The translations under genes and the position numbers were made by a program. Positions 16,601 to 26,000 of a DNA stretch of 64,000 bases are shown piece after piece; position 1 is the stretch's first letter; the number at the start of each line of letters is the position of its first letter. Source of the stretch: an uncultured Anaeroplasmataceae bacterium (lineage in GTDB: Bacteria; Bacillota_I; Bacilli_A; Acholeplasmatales; Anaeroplasmataceae). The DNA is taken from the NCBI GenBank assembly GCA_947629825.1, contig CANRFF010000001.1, positions 186,001 through 250,000 of the forward strand. Reading direction: 5' to 3'. Under the pieces are notes generated by a model. It made no database searches. It was not told the DNA's origin and saw nothing but the letters and a program-made list of their open reading frames with translations.

Positions 16601-19600
16601 AATGTTCCACCGTTGGAAAGATTTGATGAAAAAGTTCAGTCGGTCAGCGAACTGGGGACGTATATCCTTTTCTATTGTATTACCGCTCCGAACCATAAGC
16701 AGAAAATAGATTATGCGATTGTTCAGGTGGTAAATGAAGTCATTGAAATCTCTGTGGATTCGGAAAAAATGTTGGAATTTGTATATGGTTCTCAAGGAAT
16801 TGAAAGCGATGCCTTGATTGATTTATTGTATGAAAAAGGGATTATTCTCGAAGTGTTTGTGGAAAGAAAAGATACTTCCGATGGGGATACTTTGGGTAGT
16901 GTAATCAAAGAAGAGGTTGCGGATGCGCAAAACAAATTAAAACAATATGCGATTTTTGCGATTCATGACGGAGCCAAAGATATGACGAATCAGACGTTAT
17001 TATGGTCTTCCAATTATGTTGTCGATGTTAAGTCGAAGAGTGAAAGTAATGGAATGGATTTCGATTTTTACGAAGATAAGAATCCGAAAATCAAGATAAC
17101 GCCGAAAGAACTCAAACTTTCGGATATCGATTGGCAGGAAACGGCAGATGGCAATAATCCGTATGAACAAACCTATAACAAAGGAATAGATACTTACGGG
17201 CATCATCATCCGAATCCGATTGTGACTCAAAAGGTATTACCGGATGATCAGGTGTTGTTGAGTATTCAAATTTATGTTCGCGCGGATCATTCTTTGGTGA
17301 ATGACGGTCATGCGGTTGATGTCGGAGAATACGAAGTAAAAATCGAAGGTTTGACGGGAAGTGCGGCTGAACGTTATACGTTGTCAACGGAACTGAAAGA
17401 AGCATCGAAAGAGTTGAATATTCATCCTCGTACCGTTCAGATGACTTGGACTGTGAAGAATGCGCTTTATGACGGAAATTATCACAAACCGGAAGGAAAT
17501 TATAATCCTTCGGATATTCTTCCGGGAGATGAGTCAAGTGTCATTTTACTGATTACCAGTGATGGTGACAATAATGGCGGAATGGGACATATCAATGTCG
17601 GAAAATACAACTATCAGGCGACGTTACAAAATAAAAATTATGTATTGAGTGAACCGACGATTGTTTTTGAGATTTTAACGAGATCTGTCGAAATCAGAAT
17701 TCTTAATGTGCAAAAAGCGTATGGAGATGAGGCGAAAAATTATACGTTCGGCGGAATCAATGTCAGCTGGGAGTATGCTTCTTCCAATCATCTGCTCAGT
17801 TCCGATCTGGAACGTTCTATCACCTTTTCCACCGAGGCAAAAAATGGATATCAATCGGTAGGAAAATATCCGATTACGGCGAATTTTTCCGATTCGAATT
17901 ATACGGTGACCTTTATCGGTGATTTCGAGGGCGGTTCTGCGGATGTGAACGGACATGCGGGAATCTTTGAAATTGTTCCTGCGGAGATTGGTGTCACTTT
18001 GGGACATTCTTATGTATATCAATATGGGCTGAATGTAAGTCACGATTTGGAAATCAAAGAAGAACATCTGACGTTCCAAGGAGATGTGGCTTTTGCGAGT
18101 GCTCAAGTCAAATATACGGCTTTGGCGGAATATCATTCGGGCGATGAAGAAAAAATTCCACCGTTGGAAAATTTTACGGCCGGCGTTCAGACGGTCAGCG
18201 AACTGGGAACGTATATCCTTTTCTACTGCATTACCGCACCGAACCATGAGCAGAAAATTGATTATGCGATGGTTCAGGTGGTAGATGAAGTCATTGAAAT
18301 CAAAGTGGATTCGGATAAAATGTTGGAATTTGTATATGGTTCTCAAGGAATTACAAGCGATGCCCTGATTGATTTATTGTATGAAAAAGGGATTATTCTC
18401 GAAGTGTTTGTGGAAAGACAAAATACTTCCGATGAGCATACTTTGGGTAGTGTGACCAAAGAAGAGGTTGTGGATGCGCAAAACAAATTAAAACAATATG
18501 CGATTTTTGCGATTCATGACGGAGTCAAAGATATGACGAATCAGACGTTATTGTGGTCTTCCAATTATGTTATCGATGTCACTTCAAATGGGGATGACAA
18601 TGGAATGGTTTTCGATTTTTACGAAGATAAGAATCCGAAAATCAAGATAACGCCGAAAGAACTCAACCTTTCGGATATCGATTGGCAGGAAACGGAAGAT
18701 GAGAATAATCCATACGAACAAATCTATAATAAGGGATTGGATGAATATGGACATCATCATCCGAATCCGATTGTGACTCAAAAGGTATCGCCGGATGATC
18801 AGGTGTTGTTGAGTATTAAAATTTATGTTCGCGCGGGTCATTCTTTGGTAAGTGGAGATTGTGCGATTGATGTCGGAGAATATGAAGTGAAAATCGAAGG
18901 GTTAACGGGAAGTGCGGCCGAACGTTATACGTTGTCAACGGAACTGAAAGAAGCATCGAAAGAGTTGAATATTCTTCCTCGTACCGTTCAGATGACTTGG
19001 AGCGGGAAAAATGCGCTTTATGATGGTTCTTATCACTTCCCGACAGGAGATTATAACCGGTCGGATATTCTTCCGGGAGATGAGGGAAGTATCAATTTCT
19101 CGATTACCAGTCTCATTGACGATCAAGGAGGACTGGGACATATCAATGTCGGAAAATATAACTATCAGGCAACGTTAAATAATAAAAATTATGTGTTGAG
19201 TGAACCGTCGATTATTTTCGAAATTTCCAAAGGCTTGCAGGAATTTGAATTGCATCAGGACGGAACGATTTACGGAACTCCGCTTCCTTCGGCAAGTTTT
19301 ACCGGAGATCAAACGGGTGGTGTAACGTATCTTTACGAACGAATCGATGGTTCGGAAACGTATCAAAGTTCTGTGGCTCCGACCGATGCGGGAAATTACC
19401 GTTTGACCGTAACTTTAGGAGAAACGGAATTGTATCAGGCTTCCAGTCAATCGGTAACCTTTACGATTTCAAAGGCTCAAGCGGACGGTTCTGTGGAAAT
19501 CAGTTCATGGACATATGGAGCGGTTTCCTCTACTCCGCAAGCAACGACCAATTTCGGACAGGTAACGATTTTGTATTCTGCGGACGGAACGACTTATACC

Positions 19601-20266
19601 GAAGAAAAACCGCAAAATGCCGGACATTATTATATCAAGGCCGTGGTGGCAGGGACTTCCAATTATATCGGATTTGAAAAGATAGAGGAATTCGATATTT
19701 ATAAAGCTTGTTATCTTGAAAATGAAGTGGAAGAACCGGATTTTCCGGAAACCTTGACTTATACCAAGGGATTGTCGCTTGAAAATATTTCTTTGGCGGA
19801 AAATTATCGGTTTGCGGATCCGAATCAAGTTTTATTTGCCGGTACACAGGAAATTACCATTTACTATAATGCCGATCCGACGAATTATGAAAATTTCGCA
19901 ATCACCAAGACGATTACGATTGCGAAAGGCAATTATGAAAATATGAGTTATGAGACCATTACGGTTACGTATAAGGAAGGAATGACGCTTGCGGATGTCG
20001 GGTTGAGTCAGGGCTTCCGTTGGGAAGACGATACGACCGGACTGGATATCGGCGACGGCCAGATTTTCCGTGCAATATACAACGATGACAGTAAGAATTT
20101 CAACGATTATCATTTGGAAATTGTCTTGAATGTCAGAGGAGAAATTGCCAGAAATCCGTTGGAGGGAATGGAAATGGGTGCTTTCGTGTTGATTGCTTCC
20201 GTGGAAGTTCTTGCGATGATAACGATGATTGTGTTAGTCATCAGAAGGAGAAAGAGAAATGATTAG
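13646..20266 (+). CDS. Very large surface protein: BspA-like leucine-rich region plus MBG/Ig-like repeats, membrane-anchored
   Basis: A 2206-residue exported protein. Residues about 12-34 form one uncleaved-looking membrane or signal segment. Residues about 95-560 contain BspA/LRR_5-type motifs such as DDYAFANCTNITEIVLPDSVWSI and GAFSDSSVQYVFL. From about 740 on there are MBG/YDG-type beta modules (NKTYDGSVYQPSF, ALYDGNYHKPEG, VGKYNYQATLQNKNYVL), including two tandem copies of a module of about 518 residues. A transmembrane helix near the end (FVLIASVEVLAMITMIVLVI) is followed by RRRKRND; no LPxTG motif is seen. The ATG at 13646 has AAGAGGTGG in front; a GTG at 13637 lies inside that site. 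It is likely an adhesin or glycan-binding protein, but the ligand is unknown. Confidence 0.88.
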   Translation: MKKIAFYRKPWFIVGGFLVFFLVLTSIPILLRNEGKEEPTHTQMKYSQQVESPDYPDLIFRKIPTCEYSYSDCANYAVSVSVKDSEISGEGGVLEIPSVIDTLDDGKRVYVEAVDDYAFANCTNITEIVLPDSVWSIGDFAFANDYQLTRLVIPSSIHYFGDGNFFQNGSWNEELFYNDGGIYYLKDQADQPVAMVGAEYVGAYLDLGGATYQVPYSCRVVLSQAFKQVQINGTLNFSSASIYHYGSEAFYDAHFSDSLYLTYLWYVAMRQGGIGERIFNPSNWQYNGYDEILSLDDQGNLIATIPDYNGRDSYKILIAASDREEVTFPSGYIVADGALIDTHPKKLLVSPDVMDIGENLFGRSAEYSLEYYMDSFADAPNTLESIETFGNATVRYAACNNILYDLLPPIGSSSSYDEELMPNYHEIVLGCKNSEFVEHFPEIEDPNLESNGDYLVRMEEYGQWLHDVIESGESYLHGYYLTIGAGAFSGIDWAGKDLVLPDEIAGIGRWAFFGSRSNGSIRVGADCEYIGYGAFSDSSVQYVFLDSEVSPVIAPYAFYFLEATCVFFPETVTYIGDDCFSSASVDAIYLPKENRSYPYDTSFIGEIYGHVNDGSKELLLFVEPDQYDSYFQNADETNRKYLTYEVELTLEIQSLNRSWEYTKLYNKSIQYDVEHIETLSEHTFYVWTKSATWYNLHHDFPNYFTISKVDGLDIHDGNIRLTNTHYNISEITLKSDSFNLMNKTYDGSVYQPSFSGFYVSKDLFDFKYYGEAPTVHENELVAPTVAGTYTANLTFKDSLKTTYHEVWSWDSSVTGDIVTKKFTISPRAVEIKILNVEQTYGNQAKNYTLGGKDVGWKYVSSNHLIGDDVERSVILSTDATNGYQSVGKYPITATFSNPNYTVTFTGDFDGSDGYTSLKGKAGIFEITPAEIGVTLGHSYVYQYGLNVSHELKIKEEHLTFQGDVAFASAQVKYTVLAEYHSGDEENVPPLERFDEKVQSVSELGTYILFYCITAPNHKQKIDYAIVQVVNEVIEISVDSEKMLEFVYGSQGIESDALIDLLYEKGIILEVFVERKDTSDGDTLGSVIKEEVADAQNKLKQYAIFAIHDGAKDMTNQTLLWSSNYVVDVKSKSESNGMDFDFYEDKNPKIKITPKELKLSDIDWQETADGNNPYEQTYNKGIDTYGHHHPNPIVTQKVLPDDQVLLSIQIYVRADHSLVNDGHAVDVGEYEVKIEGLTGSAAERYTLSTELKEASKELNIHPRTVQMTWTVKNALYDGNYHKPEGNYNPSDILPGDESSVILLITSDGDNNGGMGHINVGKYNYQATLQNKNYVLSEPTIVFEILTRSVEIRILNVQKAYGDEAKNYTFGGINVSWEYASSNHLLSSDLERSITFSTEAKNGYQSVGKYPITANFSDSNYTVTFIGDFEGGSADVNGHAGIFEIVPAEIGVTLGHSYVYQYGLNVSHDLEIKEEHLTFQGDVAFASAQVKYTALAEYHSGDEEKIPPLENFTAGVQTVSELGTYILFYCITAPNHEQKIDYAMVQVVDEVIEIKVDSDKMLEFVYGSQGITSDALIDLLYEKGIILEVFVERQNTSDEHTLGSVTKEEVVDAQNKLKQYAIFAIHDGVKDMTNQTLLWSSNYVIDVTSNGDDNGMVFDFYEDKNPKIKITPKELNLSDIDWQETEDENNPYEQIYNKGLDEYGHHHPNPIVTQKVSPDDQVLLSIKIYVRAGHSLVSGDCAIDVGEYEVKIEGLTGSAAERYTLSTELKEASKELNILPRTVQMTWSGKNALYDGSYHFPTGDYNRSDILPGDEGSINFSITSLIDDQGGLGHINVGKYNYQATLNNKNYVLSEPSIIFEISKGLQEFELHQDGTIYGTPLPSASFTGDQTGGVTYLYERIDGSETYQSSVAPTDAGNYRLTVTLGETELYQASSQSVTFTISKAQADGSVEISSWTYGAVSSTPQATTNFGQVTILYSADGTTYTEEKPQNAGHYYIKAVVAGTSNYIGFEKIEEFDIYKACYLENEVEEPDFPETLTYTKGLSLENISLAENYRFADPNQVLFAGTQEITIYYNADPTNYENFAITKTITIAKGNYENMSYETITVTYKEGMTLADVGLSQGFRWEDDTTGLDIGDGQIFRAIYNDDSKNFNDYHLEIVLNVRGEIARNPLEGMEMGAFVLIASVEVLAMITMIVLVIRRRKRND
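16131..17680 (+). repeat. Large intragenic tandem repeat, copy 1 (about 1.55 kb)
   Basis: Runs from TCGAAATTAAAATTCTTAATG to the segment GAACCGACGATTGTTTTTGAG. It corresponds to copy 2 at an offset of 1551-1557 bases, with long stretches near-identical at the DNA level (for example 16431-16560). Confidence 0.9.
17688..19230 (+). repeat. Large intragenic tandem repeat, copy 2 (about 1.55 kb)
   Basis: Second copy of the module, from TCGAAATCAGAATTCTTAATG to GAACCGTCGATTATTTTCG. Several short blocks differ (for example NHKQKIDYA versus NHEQKIDYA), so the duplication is not brand new. Confidence 0.9.
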
Positions 20267-20966
20267 GATGATTCGGCTTTTCGGTATGGAATTTCAGTTG
20301 AACAGTACGCTGATCTTTGTGGTTTCCGTCTTTTTGATCGCATTGCTTCTGGGCGTTTTGATTACTTTGATCGTTTTATATGCGATGGATAAGAAAAAAT
20401 ACGAAAAAGAACTCGAAGAAGATTCGTTGGAAGAAGATGAGAAAACCGAAGAAATCGAGGTTCCGAAAGAGGATGAAGAATCGTATCATGCCGGAAAATT
20501 GACGTACAATATGAGTTTTGAGGCACGATATATTCGCTTGGAAGAAGAAAGCAAAAGAAGATATGTGGTTTTGAAAAATGAGTTGAAATCCTATAAAAAA
20601 GTAAAAGATAACTTGAGTTGGCGAAGAGAAAGTTATCATATCGGTCGTAAGGTAGTGGCAAGAATGTCGATTCGCGGAAAGACGTTGTGTCTGTATTTAC
20701 CGCTTGATGCGAAAGAATACGAGGAAAGCAAATACAAGGTGGAGGATATATCGAAAATCAGTTACTATGAAGATACGCCTTGTTTGTATAGAATCAGCAA
20801 TGAACGCAGACTCACTTATGCCATCGAATTGATCGGTGAAGTGATGAAAAGAATGGGTGTTGAAAAAGGTCCTACGCTCGATGAAGATTATTATTTGCCG
20901 TATGAAGGGATTGTGGAACTCATTGAAAAAGGCCTGATCAAAAGAGTAATCAGAAAAGAGGAATGA
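20259..20966 (+). CDS. Membrane-anchored protein of unknown function, coupled to the surface-protein gene
   Basis: A 235-residue protein with one N-terminal transmembrane helix (FVVSVFLIALLLGVLITLIVLY, about residues 20-41) and a highly acidic linker (about 50-77). A conserved soluble part follows, with RYVVLKNELKSYKKVKDNLSWRRESY and RGKTLCLYLPLDAKEYEESKYKVEDIS. This module recurs in Firmicutes membrane proteins of unknown role; no enzyme motif is recognised. Its ATG overlaps the last eight bases of the giant gene and has AAGGAGAAAGAG inside that gene's end, so it is translationally coupled and would share any phase switching. Confidence 0.8.
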   Translation: MIRMIRLFGMEFQLNSTLIFVVSVFLIALLLGVLITLIVLYAMDKKKYEKELEEDSLEEDEKTEEIEVPKEDEESYHAGKLTYNMSFEARYIRLEEESKRRYVVLKNELKSYKKVKDNLSWRRESYHIGRKVVARMSIRGKTLCLYLPLDAKEYEESKYKVEDISKISYYEDTPCLYRISNERRLTYAIELIGEVMKRMGVEKGPTLDEDYYLPYEGIVELIEKGLIKRVIRKEE

Positions 20967-20980
20967 TTTCCTCTTTTTTT
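20954..20980 (+). terminator. Rho-independent terminator after the surface-protein operon
   Basis: AAAAGAGGAA (20954-20963), TGAT loop containing the stop codon, TTCCTCTTTT (20968-20977), then T-run. Confidence 0.92.
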
Positions 20981-21013
20981 CTGCGGAAAAAATTTGACAA
21001 TATTTCTGTTTTA

Positions 21014-21046
21014 TTGATTGATAAATCAACATTTTTTTGATAAAAT
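21014..21046 (+). promoter_or_regulatory. Promoter of the jetABC-sepF operon with overlapping inverted repeat
   Basis: TTGATA (21018-21023), 17-bp spacer, TAAAAT (21041-21046). A short inverted repeat TTGATT-GATA-AATCAA (21014-21029) covers the -35 and could be an operator. The first gene has a strong GGGAGGAGGG ribosome binding site. Confidence 0.7.
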
Positions 21047-21083
21047 AAAACCATAGCGTCAAAACAGGGAGGAGGGCAAAAAA

Positions 21084-22502
21084 ATGGATTTTTTCAATAT
21101 CATTCCCGAACATTTTTTTTCTTTGCTTTCCGGCAAAAACAAAAGAATCTATCTGGCCTCTATTTTACAGAGTTTTAAGACTTATGAGACGGGGTCGATT
21201 TTGGGAATCGAAAAGAAAGTGATTGTCGATGATCTGATACACTTTTTGGAAACGAATCATTTTTTATACGATATCGAAAACGAAGAAGATGAAGAAGCCA
21301 ATCCGCAATCCAAAAGAGATCTGGCCAATTATATTTTGAGAAGAATGGAAGAATGCGGTTGGATTGACGTGGATGTAACGCACGATTACGAAGAAATTCT
21401 CAATTTTTCGGATGTGGCGATTATTCTTTGCGAAGCGTTGGTTTCCGCCTATCCTTCTTATGAGGATATGTATGGAGAAGAGGCCGAAGATTACGAAGTT
21501 CATGCGAATGAATATCAAGGATATATTTTTACGATTTATTCTTTGTTGGTCAATCCCGAAAATGCAGACTATGCGATGACGTTTGATTTGGTTTACAATT
21601 ATACCAAGCAACTGATTCGGGCTTTGCGCCGGTTGGACAGCCGGTTAAAAGAATATATTGCTTCCGTGGTGGACTCGACGGAAATCAAAGATCTGATGGA
21701 TCGGTTAATGCATTTCCAAACGGAAATCTATGATCGCAGTTATTTGAAAATGAAAACGTCGGATAATATCAACCGGTATCGATTGACGATTGTTTCGAAA
21801 TTGGAGGAATTGTCCAATAACGAATTGGCAATGCAGATGATCATCAATGATTATCGAAGAAGAACTCCGTCGATGGAAGTGGCGACTCAGCGAGCGACCA
21901 AGGCCATTGATGAAGTGATCGATGTTTTTAATTCGATTGATGCGTTTGTCGAGGAAATCGATAACAAGAATCGCAACTATATCAATTCGACGATTGGAAA
22001 AATCAAATTTTTGTTGAGCGAAGATGACAATGTCATCGGTAAACTTTCGACGATTTTAAGATATGTGAAAACTTCCGCCGAGAAGAATAAATTGGATAAA
22101 TCTTTAAAACTGGTGGAAGAACTTTATACGCTTCACCAGCTGAAAATGTTTCAGTCGGAAAACTCTCTTTATTCTCCGAGAGGAAGTTACAGTCGCAATT
22201 ACAATCAGTTTTTGGACAGTATCGGGTTAGAGGGATTCGAACTGACTACCGAATTTCTGGAGCAATTCAAATCGACTTACAATGAGGTGGAAATTGCGAA
22301 GTTTTTGGAGGCGCATTTGGAAAACAATCAATTACGTGCGAGTCGCTGGATTGATTACGATACGGATAATATCACGGTTTTGATGGTGGTTTATTCATTG
22401 ATGTTTGCCTCCAATCAGAATTATCGGATTACGATTTTCGATACCATCATTCAACATCGGAAATATCGGATGAAAGACTTTTTAATAGAGAGGGGTGCTT
22501 GA
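21084..22502 (+). CDS. jetA: JetA-like (Wadjet / MukF-type kleisin) subunit
   Basis: A 472-residue, mostly alpha-helical protein that fits the JetA/DUF5716-type kleisin of Wadjet condensins. The N-terminal part looks like winged-helix modules (MDFFNIIPEHFFSLLSGKNKRIYLASILQSF), and long helices fill the middle and C-terminal half. In characterised complexes JetA bridges the JetC heads and binds JetB. Assignment rests on the protein itself plus the order of a small DUF4194-like gene and an SMC-like ATPase behind it. Stop and next start are separated by two bases. Confidence 0.85.
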   Translation: MDFFNIIPEHFFSLLSGKNKRIYLASILQSFKTYETGSILGIEKKVIVDDLIHFLETNHFLYDIENEEDEEANPQSKRDLANYILRRMEECGWIDVDVTHDYEEILNFSDVAIILCEALVSAYPSYEDMYGEEAEDYEVHANEYQGYIFTIYSLLVNPENADYAMTFDLVYNYTKQLIRALRRLDSRLKEYIASVVDSTEIKDLMDRLMHFQTEIYDRSYLKMKTSDNINRYRLTIVSKLEELSNNELAMQMIINDYRRRTPSMEVATQRATKAIDEVIDVFNSIDAFVEEIDNKNRNYINSTIGKIKFLLSEDDNVIGKLSTILRYVKTSAEKNKLDKSLKLVEELYTLHQLKMFQSENSLYSPRGSYSRNYNQFLDSIGLEGFELTTEFLEQFKSTYNEVEIAKFLEAHLENNQLRASRWIDYDTDNITVLMVVYSLMFASNQNYRITIFDTIIQHRKYRMKDFLIERGA

Positions 22503-22504
22503 TA

Positions 22505-23092
22505 ATGTTGGAAGCCTATGCGAATATGAATGTGACACAACAAACACAATTTAAGGATACGGCAAATAAACTGCTGGCGAATACTTTTTTGTGTCGGGAT
22601 AAAAAGGACAATAAGGAAAATTATTATTTTTTCATCAGTTTTAAGGAAGTCTTTGATGAGTTTTTTCAAATTTTGGGGTACGAAATCACTTTGGATTCCA
22701 ATACCGGTTCGGTGATGCTTTCCGGTGCCAGTGCCTCCAATACTTTGAAATTGAAAAGAGACGAATCTTTGATTTTATTGATTTTGCGACTGTTGTATCA
22801 TGAGAAAATGAAAGATACGTCTTTGAATGAAAATATCGTTTGTACCATCGGCGACATTCATACCAAATACGATTATCTGGAAATCAAGAAAAAACTGAAT
22901 AAAACGGATTTGATTTCGGCGATTCGTTTATTGCGCAGATATAATTTGATAGAAGTTACCGGAGATGTGACCACTTCGACGTGTCGGATTGTGATTTTAC
23001 CGACCATATTATTGGCGATTCGAAGTGAAGACATCAATGAAGTATATCAGACAATTCAGCATATCAATCAGGAGGATGTGAAAAGCGAATGA
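22505..23092 (+). CDS. jetB: JetB-like (MukE-type, DUF4194) subunit
   Basis: A 195-residue protein matching the DUF4194/JetB group, the MukE-like KITE dimer of Wadjet-type condensins. Typical stretches are TLKLKRDESLILLILRLLYHEKMKD, the winged-helix section KKKLNKTDLISAIRLLRRYNLIEV and the final strand CRIVILPTILLAI. The ATG at 22505 was chosen because GAGAGGGG ends nine bases upstream; the TTG at 22499 lies too close to it. The gene ends in an ATGA overlap with jetC, which implies coupled, stoichiometric translation. Confidence 0.85.
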   Translation: MLEAYANMNVTQQTQFKDTANKLLANTFLCRDKKDNKENYYFFISFKEVFDEFFQILGYEITLDSNTGSVMLSGASASNTLKLKRDESLILLILRLLYHEKMKDTSLNENIVCTIGDIHTKYDYLEIKKKLNKTDLISAIRLLRRYNLIEVTGDVTTSTCRIVILPTILLAIRSEDINEVYQTIQHINQEDVKSE

Positions 23093-26000
23093 AGAAATTA
23101 GTGAAAATACGGCTGATCAATTGGCACTATCTTTCCAATGAAACGATTGAATTGGATGGAAATGTATTGTTGTCCGGTCCGAATGCTTCCGGAAAGTCCA
23201 CGTTGATGGATGCGATCACCTATATTATGACGGCGGGAGATACGATGTTCAATTTGGCCGCAAACGAAAAGGGAAAGCGTGATTTACGGGGATATGTCAA
23301 ATGCAAACTCGGAATGGACGATAAAGAATATTTACGTAACGGAGATGTTTCGGGGCATGTGGCGTTGGAATTTTTTGATGAAAAAACGGAAAATTCTTTT
23401 GTCGTCGGAGCGGTCATTGATGCGTTTGGGGAATTGTTGCCGGTCAAAACATTGTTTTACAGAACGTATGAACCGTTGAATGATTCGATGTTCGTTTCGG
23501 AAAATCATGAGATTTACGGGACGGTGGAATTCCGGAAACACAATCCGAATTTCGAATATTTTTTGACTAAAAAAGAGGCCAAAAGAGGATTTCGAACCGC
23601 TTTCGGGTCGATTAACGAAGATTTTTACCGGTTGATTCCGAAAGCATTGGCGTTTAAACCGATTGCGGATGTCAAAGATTTCATTTACCAGAATATTCTC
23701 GAAGAAAAAGAAATCGACGTCACCGCCATCAAAGATTCGATTCGTTCTTATAAAGAACTGGAAAACACTTTGAAATTGATCAATAAAAAGATTGCGGATC
23801 TGAAAGAAATCGATTCGATTTATCAGGAATTGAAAGGAATTCAGGAGCAGAAAGATTATATTGATTATCTGATGCATCTGTTTGATGTCGAAGCTGTTCG
23901 TTCGGAAATGAACGATGCGTCGAAGCAAATTGAAAAACAGGAAATTCTGAGAGTATCGAAAGAAAAGGAAATCAACGATTTGGATCATGAACTTCTTTCT
24001 TTGAATGAACGTTCCAAAGAATTATATATCGCTTTAAGCAACAACGATACGTTCAAGGCGGAAGAATATCTGAATCGGGAGATTCTGAGGACACAGACCA
24101 ATATTACGGCACTGGAGGCCAATCAACAGTCTTTTTTGAAACGTTGCGGAAAATACAAAGAATCCGTCGATCAGATCCGGAAGATCTGCAGTGACAAATT
24201 ATTTAACGAAATGGCCAATCTTCCGTTGGTGCAAATCAATTCGATGGACGTTGCTTCAACGAAAATCAGGCTTCAGGATTTTTCCGAACGGCTGAAGACT
24301 TTCCAGAATCATCTTCTTCAGGAATTGGGCGCACTCAATACGAAAAAGAAGGCGTTGGTTTCCGAAATCAATGAAATTTCCATTTCTTTGAAATCCGTCG
24401 AACAAAACCATGTCAATTTCCCGAATGCGTTGATTCAAATGAGAAATGAAATCGAAGAGGGACTGAAACGGATTTACAATTATGATATCAAAGTGCATAT
24501 TTTTGCGGAACTTTGTGAGATTACGGACAGTCATTGGGCCGATGTGGTTGAAGTGTTCTTGGGAAATCGTCGGTTTTATTTCATCGTGGAACCGAGATAT
24601 TATGATCAGGCGCTGTTGATTTACGATCGGATCAAGGGACGGTATCGGCTATATGGCGTCGGGTTGGTCAATACCAAACAGATCTCCAAATTCAATACGT
24701 ATGAGCCGAATTCTTTGGCGTCGATTCTGACCAGTGAAAATCAGGATGCACAACGGTATATCAATTACACTTGCGGAAATGTCATTATGTGTAAAGAAGC
24801 ATCGGAACTTGAAAACTATCAGACGGCCGTTACCGATGATATGCTGATTTATCGGGGCTATGCCGTCACTTCGCTCAATCCGAATGTGGAAAGACCTTTT
24901 ATCGGGCGGAATGCCGCTTCAAAACAGGTGGAACAGTGGAGAGAAAAAGCCAATATCACCAAAAACGAATATGTGGAATTGGACCGTCAGATTCAGAATT
25001 TGACTCAGATCGCCACCTATATCCAGCAAATCGATATCCGGCCGATCATGGAAGATCTGGACAAGGCGATTACGTTGGAAAAAGAGAAGAATGCTTTGGT
25101 GGATCTTACCAAGCAGGCGGCTCGCCGGAAAAACGCGACTCCTTCCGAATTACAGGACGATTATGACAAAGTATTGTCGACGATCAAATCCTGTGATACG
25201 AGAAAAATGACGCTCGGAAAAGAAATCGGTGGAATCGACAATGCGATTGACGCTTTGAATGCGGTGATTTATACCAAGAAAAATCAGTTGGCGGAATTGG
25301 AAAAAGAACTGAAAAATCTGTCCAATGGTTCGGTAGTGGTCGAACAGCGGGCGTTGGAAGAATATCAGGCGTTGGTTTCTACGAAAAATTTCAAACAGGC
25401 TTTTGCCGAATATCAGGAAAAATATCGAAGCGAAGAGGGAAGTTATACTCTTTTGAACGATACGTTGATTGCGAAACAGTATGCGTATATCAATACTTAC
25501 AATTCGACATTTTCGATTGGGTTGACGGAAATCGATAAATTCGAGGCGGAACTGGTCAAATTAGAGAAGACGGAATTGATCAAATACGAAAGAAAAGTAA
25601 GATCCGCTCGGGAATCGGCGGAACTGGTTTTCAAAGAAGATTTCATTGCGAAGTTGAGAAATAATATTTTGACGGCGGAGCAGGAAATTTCCAAAATCAA
25701 CGAAACCCTTTCGAACATTACTTTCGGAAACGACCGCTATGAATTTATTTTCCCGAAGAGCAGTGAATACTCTCAATTCTATGAAATGGTCACTTCCGAT
25801 CTGGAAGATAACAACCAAGGGTTACTGACTTATGAATTCCAGCAGAAATACGATGAACAAATCCGGGAATTATTCGAAACTCTTTCGGTTGATGAAGTCA
25901 ACAGCAACGGGGCAATCAATAAATTTACGGATTATCGTACCTATATGGACTACGATATCCGGATCATCAACAATCACGGAGAAACGATGACCTATTCCAA

